Shown here piece after piece: positions 1 to 8,963 of a stretch of DNA of 64,000 nt. Source of the DNA: Allobacillus salarius (GTDB lineage Bacteria; Bacillota; Bacilli; Bacillales; Alkalibacillaceae); assembly GCF_007559425.1 (NCBI RefSeq), contig NZ_VMHE01000003.1, forward strand, positions 62,001-126,000, written 5' to 3'. The position numbers and the translations under genes were made by a program. Below the pieces are notes generated by a model. The model saw nothing but the letters and a program-made list of their open reading frames with translations, made no database searches and was not told where the DNA came from. Each line of letters begins with the position of its first letter. The first letter of the stretch is position 1.

Positions 1-1073
1 GCTTTTTCATACGCTTTACGTCGTTCACTCGCCCACTGTTTCCACGTCGGTTGGATGGTTAGCTGATAACATGTTTCTAGTGCTTCCTTCGCATCTGCTT
101 GAATCCCTAACTGTGGTGCATACACTTTACCCAACACTTCATCTGATATGTCGATATGAACTAATTTATGACTCGAAGAAAGAATCGAGTAATCTTGTGT
201 TGTCACTTCAGATAAGCGTGTACCAACAGCTAGAACGGTGTCAGCATTTTTTACGGTATCTACGATGTTCGGATTTGTTCCTAATCCTAAATGACCGCAA
301 AATAACGGATGATTATGCGGGAAAACATCATGTCTTCTAAAAGCAGTTATGACCGGCAAGTGAAATTTTTCTGCGAAGGCGACGAGTGCTTCCTCAGCTT
401 GCGAACTTTTTACGCCACCGCCTGCAATGACAACTGGTTGTTTGCTTTCAGCTAAGAGATTTTCTAGCTGGTTCACTTCAGATTGCGATGTTGTCGGTCG
501 CGGTTTCACGAATTGTGGACCAGGTTCTACATCACAAACTTCCTTCAACACATCTTCCGGTAACGAAATGACGACTGGACCAGGACGTCCCGATTGTGCG
601 ACGCGAAATGCCCGCTGCATAATCTCAATAGCTCGGTCGCCGTCTTGTAATTCATATGTCCATTTGGAGATCGGTTTAAAAAATTGATCCAAATCAACTT
701 CTTGAAAGCCTTCGCGCCCACGGAATTTACTATGAACCTGACCAAGCAGTACGATCATTGGTGTAGAATCTTGATAGGCTGTATGGACACCGATTGTCAA
801 ATTGGCACCACCGACACCCCGGGTTGCCATGACAATACCAACTTTTCCACTCGCCTTTGCGTATCCTTCCGCCATAAATGCGGCTCCACCTTCATGTCGG
901 TTGGACACAAGCTCAATCGTTGAAGAATCATAAATGGCATCCATAACTGGTAAATAGCTCTCACCAGGAACGCAAAATACTTTTTCGACAGCTTCATGCT
1001 CCATCACAGAAACAATTCCTTGCGCTCCATTCATTTGTGATTGTTTTTTCAAGGATTGTACTGAACTCATCAT
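1..1073 (-). CDS. Thiamine-diphosphate-dependent enzyme, acetolactate synthase-like (partial, C-terminus outside window)
   Basis: This gene runs off the left edge, so only the first 357 or so residues are visible. They show the pyrimidine-binding domain of the ThDP enzyme superfamily: a VFCVPGESYLPVMDA strand with the activating Glu, then HEGGAAFMAEGYAKASGK and RGVGGANLTIGVHTAYQDSTP, followed by a central domain (PVVIAGGG). This is the architecture of acetohydroxyacid synthase large subunits, but many paralogues (decarboxylases, carboligases) share it and the substrate cannot be read here. The ATG overlaps the TGA of the upstream aminotransferase (ATGA), so the two are translationally coupled. 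The pairing suggests a 2-oxo acid or amino acid pathway. No regulatory subunit (ilvN) is next to it, which argues against the ordinary ilv operon. Confidence 0.85.
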   Translation of the reverse strand, partial: MMSSVQSLKKQSQMNGAQGIVSVMEHEAVEKVFCVPGESYLPVMDAIYDSSTIELVSNRHEGGAAFMAEGYAKASGKVGIVMATRGVGGANLTIGVHTAYQDSTPMIVLLGQVHSKFRGREGFQEVDLDQFFKPISKWTYELQDGDRAIEIMQRAFRVAQSGRPGPVVISLPEDVLKEVCDVEPGPQFVKPRPTTSQSEVNQLENLLAESKQPVVIAGGGVKSSQAEEALVAFAEKFHLPVITAFRRHDVFPHNHPLFCGHLGLGTNPNIVDTVKNADTVLAVGTRLSEVTTQDYSILSSSHKLVHIDISDEVLGKVYAPQLGIQADAKEALETCYQLTIQPTWKQWASERRKAYEK

Positions 1074-2248
1074 TCTTTAGCCCCTTCCTCGCTAAACTGC
1101 TTCATGCGATTGACCGCTTCCTGTAATCGACCAGTTGGAACCGATAACGATACGCGAAAATAACCTTCTCCTCCAGACCCAAAAGCTGAACCTGGCGTAA
1201 GAATGACCCCCGCTTTCATCAATAATTCATCCGCAAATTCGGCTGACGTATAACCATCTGGCACAGGTGCCCAAATGAAAAACGTTGCTTTCGGTCGATC
1301 AACTTGGATCCCGAGCGCTTGCAGCCCTTCTAACATGTCATCCATTCGTTTTTCATAGATATCATTATTTGCTTTAACCGACTGCAAATCACTTCGTAAT
1401 GCTGCGGTTCCCGCTTTTTGAATCGGTATGAATTGTGACGTGTCGGTGTTGTTCTTTACCGTTGACAGCGCCCGTATCATCTCAGGATTTCCAACGACAT
1501 AACCAATTCGCCAACCCGTCATGTTGAAGCTTTTAGAAAGTGAACCGAATTCAACGCCGATATCTTTTGCCCCGGGAACTTGCATTAAGCTCGGCGCCTG
1601 ATAATCTCCATACGTAACGAGGCTATAGGCTGCATCTTGTGCCAGCATCGTTTGATGTTCCTTCGCTTTTGTAACCGCTTCCAAAAATGTATTAATAGTA
1701 ACCGTTCCCGCGGTTGGATTACTCGGGTAATTCAGCAACATTAACTTTCCTGCGTCCCATTCCTCGTCAGTTAGTTGTGAAAAATCTGGACGAAATCCAT
1801 CTTCTGCATTTAGCTGATAGTGCTGCGCTTTAGCACCGGCTAAATGGATTGCCGCTTGATAAACCGGGTATCCAGGGTTCGGTACAAGTACTCTTTCACC
1901 AGGATTCACAACAGCTGTAATCAAGTTCGCAATGCCTTCCTTTGAACCGATTAACGCAAGCACTTCCGTTTCAGGATCAAGATCGACATCGTATTGTTTT
2001 TTATAAAAGTGAGCTACAGCTTCTCTGTATTCCGGAATTCCAAAGTAGTTCGAATACCGGTGATTTTCAGGTTTCTTTACTTCCTCTACTAACCGGTCAA
2101 TAACGAAGTTCGGCGCTGGTAAATCAGGTGCACCGATTCCTAAATCAATGACATCTACTCCTTGAGCTTCGAGGTTCCTCTTTTTACGTTGAAACTCAGA
2201 GAATACATACGGAGGCAATGTGTTGACACGTTCCGAAGTATACTCCAA
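1070..2248 (-). CDS. Class I/II PLP-dependent aminotransferase
   Basis: This is a 392-residue fold-type I aminotransferase. The Schiff-base lysine is K239 in SLSKSFNMTGWRIGY. The cofactor asparagine lies in the motif YPSNPTAG (174-181), and D205 (AQDAAY) should contact the pyridine nitrogen. The N-terminal segment (TLPPYVFSEFQRKK) resembles proteins often annotated as LL-diaminopimelate or aspartate-family aminotransferases, but substrate specificity cannot be assigned. The start is TTG; an ATG 4 nt upstream is out of frame and opens only an 18-codon ORF. It is the first gene of a two-gene operon with the ThDP enzyme, driven by a near-consensus sigma-A promoter followed by a palindromic operator-like site. 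Confidence 0.88.
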   Translation of the reverse strand: MEYTSERVNTLPPYVFSEFQRKKRNLEAQGVDVIDLGIGAPDLPAPNFVIDRLVEEVKKPENHRYSNYFGIPEYREAVAHFYKKQYDVDLDPETEVLALIGSKEGIANLITAVVNPGERVLVPNPGYPVYQAAIHLAGAKAQHYQLNAEDGFRPDFSQLTDEEWDAGKLMLLNYPSNPTAGTVTINTFLEAVTKAKEHQTMLAQDAAYSLVTYGDYQAPSLMQVPGAKDIGVEFGSLSKSFNMTGWRIGYVVGNPEMIRALSTVKNNTDTSQFIPIQKAGTAALRSDLQSVKANNDIYEKRMDDMLEGLQALGIQVDRPKATFFIWAPVPDGYTSAEFADELLMKAGVILTPGSAFGSGGEGYFRVSLSVPTGRLQEAVNRMKQFSEEGAKE

Positions 2249-2271
2249 TCATGTTCCACTCCCTTCTATCT

Positions 2272-2305
2272 ATTTCATTAAATGAAATGATGTTTCATTA
2301 GATGA
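2272..2305 (-). promoter_or_regulatory. Operator-like palindrome in the leader of the aminotransferase operon
   Basis: A perfect 17-bp palindrome, ATTTCATTAAATGAAAT, occupies 2272-2288. A second, less perfect copy (TTTCATTAGATGA) occupies 2293-2305. Both lie just downstream of the predicted transcription start, the usual place for a repressor roadblock. The binding protein is not identifiable and no regulator gene is adjacent within the window. Confidence 0.5.
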
Positions 2306-2316
2306 CTTTATCAACC

Positions 2317-2345
2317 ATTATATAAAAGATGTTATGTTATTTCAA
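2317..2345 (-). promoter_or_regulatory. Sigma-A promoter of the aminotransferase/ThDP operon
   Basis: Read on the minus strand: TTGAAA, 17-bp spacer, TATAAT. The -10 is perfect and the -35 matches 5 of 6. The predicted start point is near 2310, upstream of the palindromic site. Confidence 0.75.
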
Positions 2346-2462
2346 TACTTAAAATAAAATTAATTTTTAGATAATTAGTAGATTGTTGTCGATTTAAGAG
2401 CTTACCCTGGATCTTGGTTAGGAAATTAGACGTATAGTCGAGTGGCTGGAGCAGCTTGACAT

Positions 2463-2841
2463 GATTTATCGGCGGCTTTGCTCAACTTATCGGCGAGTTT
2501 TTTCACTTTATCGGCGGCTTCGCTCGTTTATTGGGCGGCTCGAAGCGTTCATTGGGTGGCTGGAAACGTTTATCGGGCGGCTCGAAGCGTTCATTGGGTG
2601 GCTGGAAACGTTTATCGGGTGGCTGGAATCGTTTATCGGGCGGCTTCACTCGATTTATCGACGACTAACACGCAAAATTAGGCGGGGCGCTCGATTTTTC
2701 GACGGTTCGACCATGTTATTCGATGGCTGTATTTCAATTTTCGATGGCTTCAGCTCAAAATTCGACGGCTGTACGTGATTTTTCGACAGCTTCAGCTCAT
2801 TAATCGACGGCTTGCTGCGTATATTCGATGGCTGCCACAAT
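2463..2841. repeat. Array A: 21-bp tandem repeat, about 18 units
   Basis: About 18 units of 21 bp fill the spacer between the crh terminator and the aminotransferase promoter. The left half carries the core TTTATCGGGCGGCT followed by a variable 7 bp (for example CGAAGCG). The right half drifts to TTTTCGAYGGCT with more divergent partners. The GGCGGCT core recurs at exactly 21-bp steps where checked (2513, 2534, 2555, 2576). Because 21 is a multiple of three, the array is open in several frames and yields repetitive false ORFs. The core resembles that of array H at 57.1 kb. Confidence 0.9.
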
Positions 2842-2860
2842 ATACGACTAACGCATCCAA

Positions 2861-2900
2861 AACAAAAAACTGCTCATAAGGATTTCTCCCATGAACAGTT
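2861..2900 (-). terminator. Rho-independent terminator after crh
   Basis: On the minus strand the stem AACTGTTCAT / ATGAGCAGTT, with one G-U pair, is followed by TTTTGTTTT. It closes the rapZ-yvcK-whiA-crh operon. Array A begins about 20 bp beyond it. Confidence 0.8.
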
Positions 2901-2917
2901 ATTGATAAAAAGAGGGT

Positions 2918-3181
2918 CTATGATTCAGCGGTAATAAATTGACTCAGCTTTTCGATTGCTTCATCTTCATCTGGTCCGTCTGCTTGGATACCTACAACTT
3001 CATTCATACCAATGGCCAAGCTCATTACACCCATTATGCTTTTAGCGTTGACCTGCTTTCCGCCTTTCTCCAAAAATATTTCCGACGAAAAACGGTTGGC
3101 TTCTTGAACGAATTTTGCTGCAGGTCTCGCTTGTAGTCCTGGATCGATTTTTACGGTAAGTTCTCTTTCAACCACTTTCAT
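2918..3181 (-). CDS. crh: HPr-like catabolite repression protein Crh
   Basis: This 87-residue protein has the HPr fold but Gln17 (GLQARPAA) where HPr has its phosphoryl-accepting histidine. It therefore cannot act in the PTS and is Crh. The regulatory serine is kept: S48 in NAKSIMGVMSL, the equivalent of Ser46. In the family this serine is phosphorylated by HPr kinase (hprK is at 15.7 kb) and P-Ser-Crh is a CcpA co-repressor. I chose the ATG at 3181 because AGAGGGGAG lies just upstream; a TTG 15 nt earlier is the alternative. It is the last gene of the rapZ-yvcK-whiA-crh operon and is followed by a terminator. Confidence 0.93.
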   Translation of the reverse strand: MKVVERELTVKIDPGLQARPAAKFVQEANRFSSEIFLEKGGKQVNAKSIMGVMSLAIGMNEVVGIQADGPDEDEAIEKLSQFITAES

Positions 3182-3267
3182 TACTCCCCTCTTCAAAAAT
3201 CAGCTTATTAATTCAATATTATAGCATGTTCTATCATTTATTTAAAAAGAACGATACATTTTATTTA

Positions 3268-4215
3268 TTAATTTTGCAACAGTTCGCCTTTACGAAGCTT
3301 CTCTGCAAATTCATCAATTCGTTTCAATCGATGGTTAATCCCAGACTTACTGATCTTTCCGGTTGTCGATAATTCGCCAAGCTCCTTCAAGGAAACGTCT
3401 TGATGTTCCAATCTCAGTTTAGCGACCTCTTGAAGTTTATCAGGCAAAGCTTCTAAGCCAACCGTATCATCAATGTATTTAATGTTCTCCACTTGACGAA
3501 AAGCGGCTCCAATTGTTTTATTTAAATTCGCTGTATCACAATTGACTAGTCGATTGACGGAATTTCGCATATCACGCATAATCCGAACATCTTCAAACTT
3601 CAATAAAGCTTGATTCGCTCCGATAATAATCAAAAAGTCGGTAATTTTCTCAGCTTCTTTTAAATACGTAATATAGCCGTTTTTTCGCTCATGTGTTTTA
3701 GCAGATAAATCAAATTGATTCATCAATTCACAAAGGGCATCATTATGGTCTTCGTAAAATGAAAAGATTTCCATGTGGTAGGAAGATGTTTCCGGGTTGT
3801 TAACAGAGCCACCAGCCATAAATGCTCCACGAAGATAGGCCCGTTTACAACAATCTTTCTCCATAATTTCCTGGGAAATATGTCGAACGAAAGTCAATGG
3901 TTCTTGCAAAATATTCATATCAGTCAATAGATGCTTAGCACCTTCGGACATTCGAACGATATAGACATTATTTTTACGCAAACGCATTTTCTTCCGAACG
4001 AGTAATTCAACAGGAAGTCCGTATAAATTTTTAATCAATGTATAAATTCGGCGAGCGATCGCTGCATTTTCTGTTTGGATATCCAACGTATATTTACGGT
4101 TAGAAAATGAGAGTGTCCCATTCATCCGAATCAAGGCAGAGAGCTCAGCCTTTTGACAGCACTCATCTGATTCAATCGTTGTTAGTTCTTTTTTCGTTTC
4201 CGATGCAAAAGACAT
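3268..4215 (-). CDS. whiA: WhiA family DNA-binding protein
   Basis: This 315-residue protein has the full WhiA architecture: an N-terminal LAGLIDADG-like homing-endonuclease fold ([14 protein letters not shown], then [15 protein letters not shown]) and a C-terminal helix-turn-helix ([24 protein letters not shown]). Endonuclease catalytic acids are lost in this family. In B. subtilis WhiA is linked to cell division and chromosome segregation rather than sporulation control. GAGGAG lies 8 nt before the ATG. It sits between crh and yvcK, as in most Firmicutes. Confidence 0.95.
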   Translation of the reverse strand: MSFASETKKELTTIESDECCQKAELSALIRMNGTLSFSNRKYTLDIQTENAAIARRIYTLIKNLYGLPVELLVRKKMRLRKNNVYIVRMSEGAKHLLTDMNILQEPLTFVRHISQEIMEKDCCKRAYLRGAFMAGGSVNNPETSSYHMEIFSFYEDHNDALCELMNQFDLSAKTHERKNGYITYLKEAEKITDFLIIIGANQALLKFEDVRIMRDMRNSVNRLVNCDTANLNKTIGAAFRQVENIKYIDDTVGLEALPDKLQEVAKLRLEHQDVSLKELGELSTTGKISKSGINHRLKRIDEFAEKLRKGELLQN

Positions 4216-4246
4216 CGCGCATTCTCCTCTATATTATCCTCATCAC

Positions 4247-5206
4247 CTATTGTACCAATTCATTCAGGATCTTGGCGATTTCGTGCTCATTATGTTTTAA
4301 TGTTCCGTCCTCATGTAAGTTTGCAATATTACCTCGAATGACTTCAACACCTAATTGCTGAATAACTGCATCATCACACAAAACCGGTTCCGCTTTTTCT
4401 TTTTCATATTCTGCAATGATCCCATGCGAAATTTCCTCATTGTGAACGATAATTCGATCCAAAAAGGATTGATTGGCATGTCTATGAATCGCTTTAATAT
4501 GGTCTGACGCTTTATAATGACTCGTTTCACCGTGCTGTGTCATAATATTGCACACATAAACAGAAGTTGCCTTCGTTTTACGTAATGCTTCTTGAATTTT
4601 TGGCGCAATTAAATTCGGCATAATACTCGTGTATAAACTACCTGGAGCAATGACAATTAATTCAGCTTGCTCAATTGCCCGAATAGCTTCTGGTAAAGGC
4701 TCTACATTATCCGTATCATAAAAGACACGCTTAATTCGCTTTCCTACTTTCGGAATTTGCGATTCGCCACGAACGACGGTCCCGTCTTCAAATTCAGCTT
4801 TTAAATACATGTTTGAGTTGGAAATTGGATAAATGCGACCTTTCACATTAAACACACGTGAAATTTCCTTTATGCCTTTGTAAAAGTCACCCGAGATTGA
4901 TGTCATGCCAGCCAAAATTAAATTTCCGAGCGCATGACCGGATAGACCATTTCCATTCTCAAATCGATATTGAAAGAGCTTTAATAATGTTGGCTCAACC
5001 GCAGACATCGAAGCAATTACTTTGCGAATATCACCAGGAGCTGGGATGGCAAGATCCTCTCTCAATCTGCCTGTGCTTCCTCCATCGTCAGCTACAGTGA
5101 CGATTGCAGACAAATTAACCGGATACTTTCTCAATCCACGCAGTAAAACCGGCATCCCGGTTCCTCCCCCGATGACCACGACTTTTGGGCCATTTATATC
5201 TGTCAT
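4247..5206 (-). CDS. yvcK: YvcK family protein (gluconeogenesis factor, UDP-sugar binding)
   Basis: This 319-residue protein is of the CofD/YvcK family. The glycine-rich loop IGGGTGMP (12-19) and [15 protein letters not shown] define the nucleotide-binding site, with [16 protein letters not shown] and [14 protein letters not shown] further on. In B. subtilis YvcK is required on gluconeogenic carbon sources, binds UDP-sugars and affects cell wall synthesis and PBP1 placement. Its ATG overlaps the rapZ stop (ATGA), so it is coupled to rapZ. Confidence 0.95.
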   Translation of the reverse strand: MTDINGPKVVVIGGGTGMPVLLRGLRKYPVNLSAIVTVADDGGSTGRLREDLAIPAPGDIRKVIASMSAVEPTLLKLFQYRFENGNGLSGHALGNLILAGMTSISGDFYKGIKEISRVFNVKGRIYPISNSNMYLKAEFEDGTVVRGESQIPKVGKRIKRVFYDTDNVEPLPEAIRAIEQAELIVIAPGSLYTSIMPNLIAPKIQEALRKTKATSVYVCNIMTQHGETSHYKASDHIKAIHRHANQSFLDRIIVHNEEISHGIIAEYEKEKAEPVLCDDAVIQQLGVEVIRGNIANLHEDGTLKHNEHEIAKILNELVQ

Positions 5207-6099
5207 TTTTTAATTCTTCCCCTTTTTTTATCGATATCCCTATGGTACACATGCGTTGTATAGCTTTTACTTAATATGTCACCTAATTTTTCAGACAAAG
5301 CAACCGAGCGATGTTGTCCACCTGTACATCCAATTGCAATGACTAACTGACTCTTTCCTTCTCGCACATAATGCGGAAGCATGTACTCTAACAAATCTTG
5401 CAATTTCCTCATAAATGTCCGTGTTTCTTTCCACTTGAACACATACGATGAAACTTCATGATTTTTACCAGTTAAGTCTCTCATGGAGTCTACATAATGA
5501 GGGTTCGGCAAAAAACGCACATCGAACATTAAATCAGCATCGATGGGCACACCGTGTTTGAATCCGAACGAAACCACTTGAACGGAGAAAACTTGTTGTT
5601 TTTTCTCTTTGAAATGCTCGGTAATTTTCTGTCGCAAATCTTTAGCAGGTAAATTATCCGTATGTAGAATAATTTGAGCGCGTCCCTTTAATTCATCTAA
5701 TATTTGTCGTTCTTGCTTAATTCCTTCCAATGGTAAACCTTCAGGTGCCAATGGGTGAGAGCGTCTCGTTTCTTTATAACGGGTAACAAGTGTTTGGTCC
5801 TCGGCGTCCAAAAATAAAACTTGTTCTGCAATCCAATCGTCCTCAGCGAGTTGATCGAGTGTTTCGTATAACGTATCAAAAAACTCTCTGCCACGTAAAT
5901 CCATAACAACAGCGAGCTTTTTATTTTCTTCCTGGTTATCTTTCATCAACTCTAAAAATTTAGGGAGCAAGGTTGGTGGCAAGTTATCAACACAAAAATA
6001 TCCGAGATCTTCAAAGCTATGTATGGCTACAGTCTTTCCGGCACCAGACATTCCTGTAATGATAACTAATTCTACTTTTGATTTCGACTTGTCTTTCAT
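5203..6099 (-). CDS. rapZ: RNase adapter/nucleotide-binding protein RapZ (YvcJ)
   Basis: This 298-residue protein has a P-loop at 16-23 (GMSGAGKT), the [15 protein letters not shown] segment, and the C-terminal [18 protein letters not shown] motif typical of RapZ/YvcJ. In enterobacteria RapZ controls GlmZ decay. In B. subtilis YvcJ binds and hydrolyses GTP and affects competence; the RNA role there is unproven. It is the first gene of the operon, with AAGGTGATC before the ATG and a sigma-A promoter about 135 bp upstream. Confidence 0.95.
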   Translation of the reverse strand: MKDKSKSKVELVIITGMSGAGKTVAIHSFEDLGYFCVDNLPPTLLPKFLELMKDNQEENKKLAVVMDLRGREFFDTLYETLDQLAEDDWIAEQVLFLDAEDQTLVTRYKETRRSHPLAPEGLPLEGIKQERQILDELKGRAQIILHTDNLPAKDLRQKITEHFKEKKQQVFSVQVVSFGFKHGVPIDADLMFDVRFLPNPHYVDSMRDLTGKNHEVSSYVFKWKETRTFMRKLQDLLEYMLPHYVREGKSQLVIAIGCTGGQHRSVALSEKLGDILSKSYTTHVYHRDIDKKRGRIKK

Positions 6100-6235
6100 G
6101 CGATCACCTTTTCTTCCTATTATTTAGACGATGGTTTTCTATATATTTGTATTATTGGTTCGGTATGTTTACGTGATTTAATCTTAAGGTTTTTGAAAGA
6201 GCTGACCTTGTAAAGTGAATGATTCCTTATCACTC

Positions 6236-6264
6236 ATTATACAACGGATTGATAGAACCACCAA
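6236..6264 (-). promoter_or_regulatory. Sigma-A promoter of the rapZ-yvcK-whiA-crh operon
   Basis: Minus strand TTGGTG, 17-bp spacer, TATAAT. It lies in the 350-bp gap between trxB and rapZ, upstream of rapZ by about 135 bp. Apart from this promoter and the trxB terminator I see nothing in that gap. Confidence 0.65.
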
Positions 6265-6315
6265 AGAAAATCAAACATTCTTTTGAATTGTTTAAACGAA
6301 TAGCTTTTTTCCATC

Positions 6316-6349
6316 AAAAAAACACAGGCAGTTATCAAAACTACCTGTG
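6316..6349 (-). terminator. Rho-independent terminator after trxB
   Basis: Minus strand stem CACAGGTAGTT / AACTGCCTGTG, 5-nt loop, then TTTTTTTGATGG. No tandem array follows this terminator, so arrays are not found at every operon end. Confidence 0.85.
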
Positions 6350-6449
6350 CGTGAAACAATATATTGAATAAAGGGGGTCAATATTTACTTACATTGTACC
6401 CGACAATTGTTGCAACCGTGTTACAACAGCGTTAAAACCCTTTTACTTT

Positions 6450-7406
<957 letters not shown>

Positions 7407-7434
7407 TCACTCCTTTTATCAAACATCCTACTTC

Positions 7435-7463
7435 ATCATATTCCATTATTTTGCGTTCGACAA
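7435..7463 (-). promoter_or_regulatory. Sigma-A promoter of trxB
   Basis: Minus strand TTGTCG, 17-bp spacer, TATGAT, ending about 35 bp before the trxB start codon. Confidence 0.6.
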
Positions 7464-7500
7464 ACGTTTAGCTCAAACGCTACCGTGGATGCTTGAGCCC

Positions 7501-8505
7501 TTAAATTTGGTCGATGAAATCCGCTAAGTCCGGATGTTTCTTGCGTCCTTGTTCCCAAATTTGCTCCGCTTTTTTCACTTGGCCAACTTGTTTCAAGGCA
7601 TAGCCGTACCAAAGATAATAATTCAAAAAACCAGAAACATTGCCAACAGGGATTTTACTAAACCGTTGGACTGCTTCTTCGCATGCATTCACTTGAGACA
7701 GAATTACAGCTATCTTTAGCTTTTGTGAATCATAGGTCGGATATACGTTGTTTAATGATTCAATCAGCTCATCAGCCTTCATTTTTTGGTTGGAGTGATA
7801 ATAAAAATAAATTAAGTTAAGTCGACTATGAATGGAACTGGAATCTTGCTTGAACCAAGACTCCTCTAATGTAATCGCAACATCTTCTTTTCCGAGTCGG
7901 AACAACGCATACGCGTAATCATGTCGCGCTGGAATATATTCTGGGAACTGAACCATCATTTCTTCCAAAATTCCAATCGCTTTATCCCACTCTTGATGTT
8001 CTAAATAATAATAAGATGATTCCTGGCAAATAAAGAATTCATCTTCTTCATCCATCTCTAATTCGTCTTCGAGATCTTCAAGCATCACTTGATTGATCAA
8101 CGAAATCAATTCTTGTACATCCTCTGAAAATTCACCGTCAGGCGCTTCCGATAGATATTCCGTTGCATACCGTTTCGCTTCCTGAAAGAGACCTAAATGC
8201 GCATAGTTATTCGCCAAAAGATAATACCCATCGACATAATCTTCATCCAATTCAACTACGCGCTGCAACAATTCATTTGCCCGATGATATTGGTGCAACT
8301 CTGTATATAACACCGACAATTGGCTAAGAAAAAGCGGATTATCCGGCGAACACTCAATGGCCTTCTTGATCCATTTTTCCGCACGTGAAAATTGCTTTCG
8401 TTGAAAAGCCTTCACACCATGGGAAAAATAGAACTGGCTATCCGCACGAAACGGGACCACGTTTCCATCTAAATTGTTTTTCTGTTTCATACTTGATGTT
8501 TGCAT
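7501..8505 (-). CDS. Tetratricopeptide repeat protein (YvcD-like)
   Basis: This 334-residue soluble protein is built of tetratricopeptide repeats, for example FYFSHGVKAFQRKQFSRAEKWIKKAIECSPDNP and following helices at about 30-160 and 170-330. A very acidic linker (LEDELEMDEEDEFF) separates the two repeat blocks. There is no signal peptide or membrane segment. Its place directly upstream of trxB matches B. subtilis yvcD, a TPR protein of unknown function, but this protein is shorter. AGGAGG lies 6 nt before the ATG. TPR proteins mediate protein-protein contacts; no partner can be named. Confidence 0.85.
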   Translation of the reverse strand: MQTSSMKQKNNLDGNVVPFRADSQFYFSHGVKAFQRKQFSRAEKWIKKAIECSPDNPLFLSQLSVLYTELHQYHRANELLQRVVELDEDYVDGYYLLANNYAHLGLFQEAKRYATEYLSEAPDGEFSEDVQELISLINQVMLEDLEDELEMDEEDEFFICQESSYYYLEHQEWDKAIGILEEMMVQFPEYIPARHDYAYALFRLGKEDVAITLEESWFKQDSSSIHSRLNLIYFYYHSNQKMKADELIESLNNVYPTYDSQKLKIAVILSQVNACEEAVQRFSKIPVGNVSGFLNYYLWYGYALKQVGQVKKAEQIWEQGRKKHPDLADFIDQI

Positions 8506-8649
8506 AAAGGCCTCCTAAAGGACTCATCATAATTCTTCTTTATAGTATAACATATACCAAATATTCACAGTAGGTATATTTAGGAAGGAAACCATTTGGT
8601 CGAACTTTCGCAAAAAATGAATGCAGCAATCTAATGAAGACGGATGACC

Positions 8650-8893
8650 TTTCAACAATGTGCTGATTGATCAAAGGTGTGCGCTAAATGTTCAAAAATT
8701 CGCGTTCATCGTTCAAAGGGACACGTTAAATGTTCAAAAAATTATGTTGATCCTTCAAAGGGACACGTTAAATGTTCAAAAAATTATGTTGATCCTTCAA
8801 AGGGACGCGCTAACTGTTCAAAGATGTACGATGACCGTTCAAAACGCTTCGCTAATCGTTCAAAGTAGCCCACTAATCGTTCAAAAAACGCGT
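8650..8893. repeat. Array B: 21-bp tandem repeat, about 11 units
   Basis: The core TTCAAA recurs at 8691, 8712, 8733, 8754, 8775, 8796, 8817, 8838, 8859 and 8880, an exact 21-bp step. Within each unit a core of about TRANYGTTCAAA is conserved and the remaining 7-9 bp vary. One 42-bp pair of units is duplicated almost exactly. The array fills the space between the glpD terminator (on its right) and the upstream region of the TPR gene (on its left). Two overlapping frames stay open across it; neither looks like a gene. Confidence 0.9.
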
Positions 8894-8915
8894 GTATCCG
8901 GAAAAACGCAATCGA

Positions 8916-8954
8916 CAAAATAAAAAGATTAGAGCGTGAACTCTCGCTCTAATC
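8916..8954 (-). terminator. Rho-independent terminator after glpD
   Basis: Minus strand stem GATTAGAGCG / CGCTCTAATC, 8-nt loop, then TTTTTATTTTG. It closes the glpK-glpD operon; array B ends about 20 bp beyond it. Confidence 0.87.
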
Positions 8955-8963
8955 CTTCCATTG

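Noticed and set aside
2461..2840. Repetitive ORFs on both strands over array A
   Set aside because: Same cause as above; no SD and no conservation between frames.
8660..8923. Two repetitive ORFs over array B
   Set aside because: They share the repeat in different frames, so neither is favoured.
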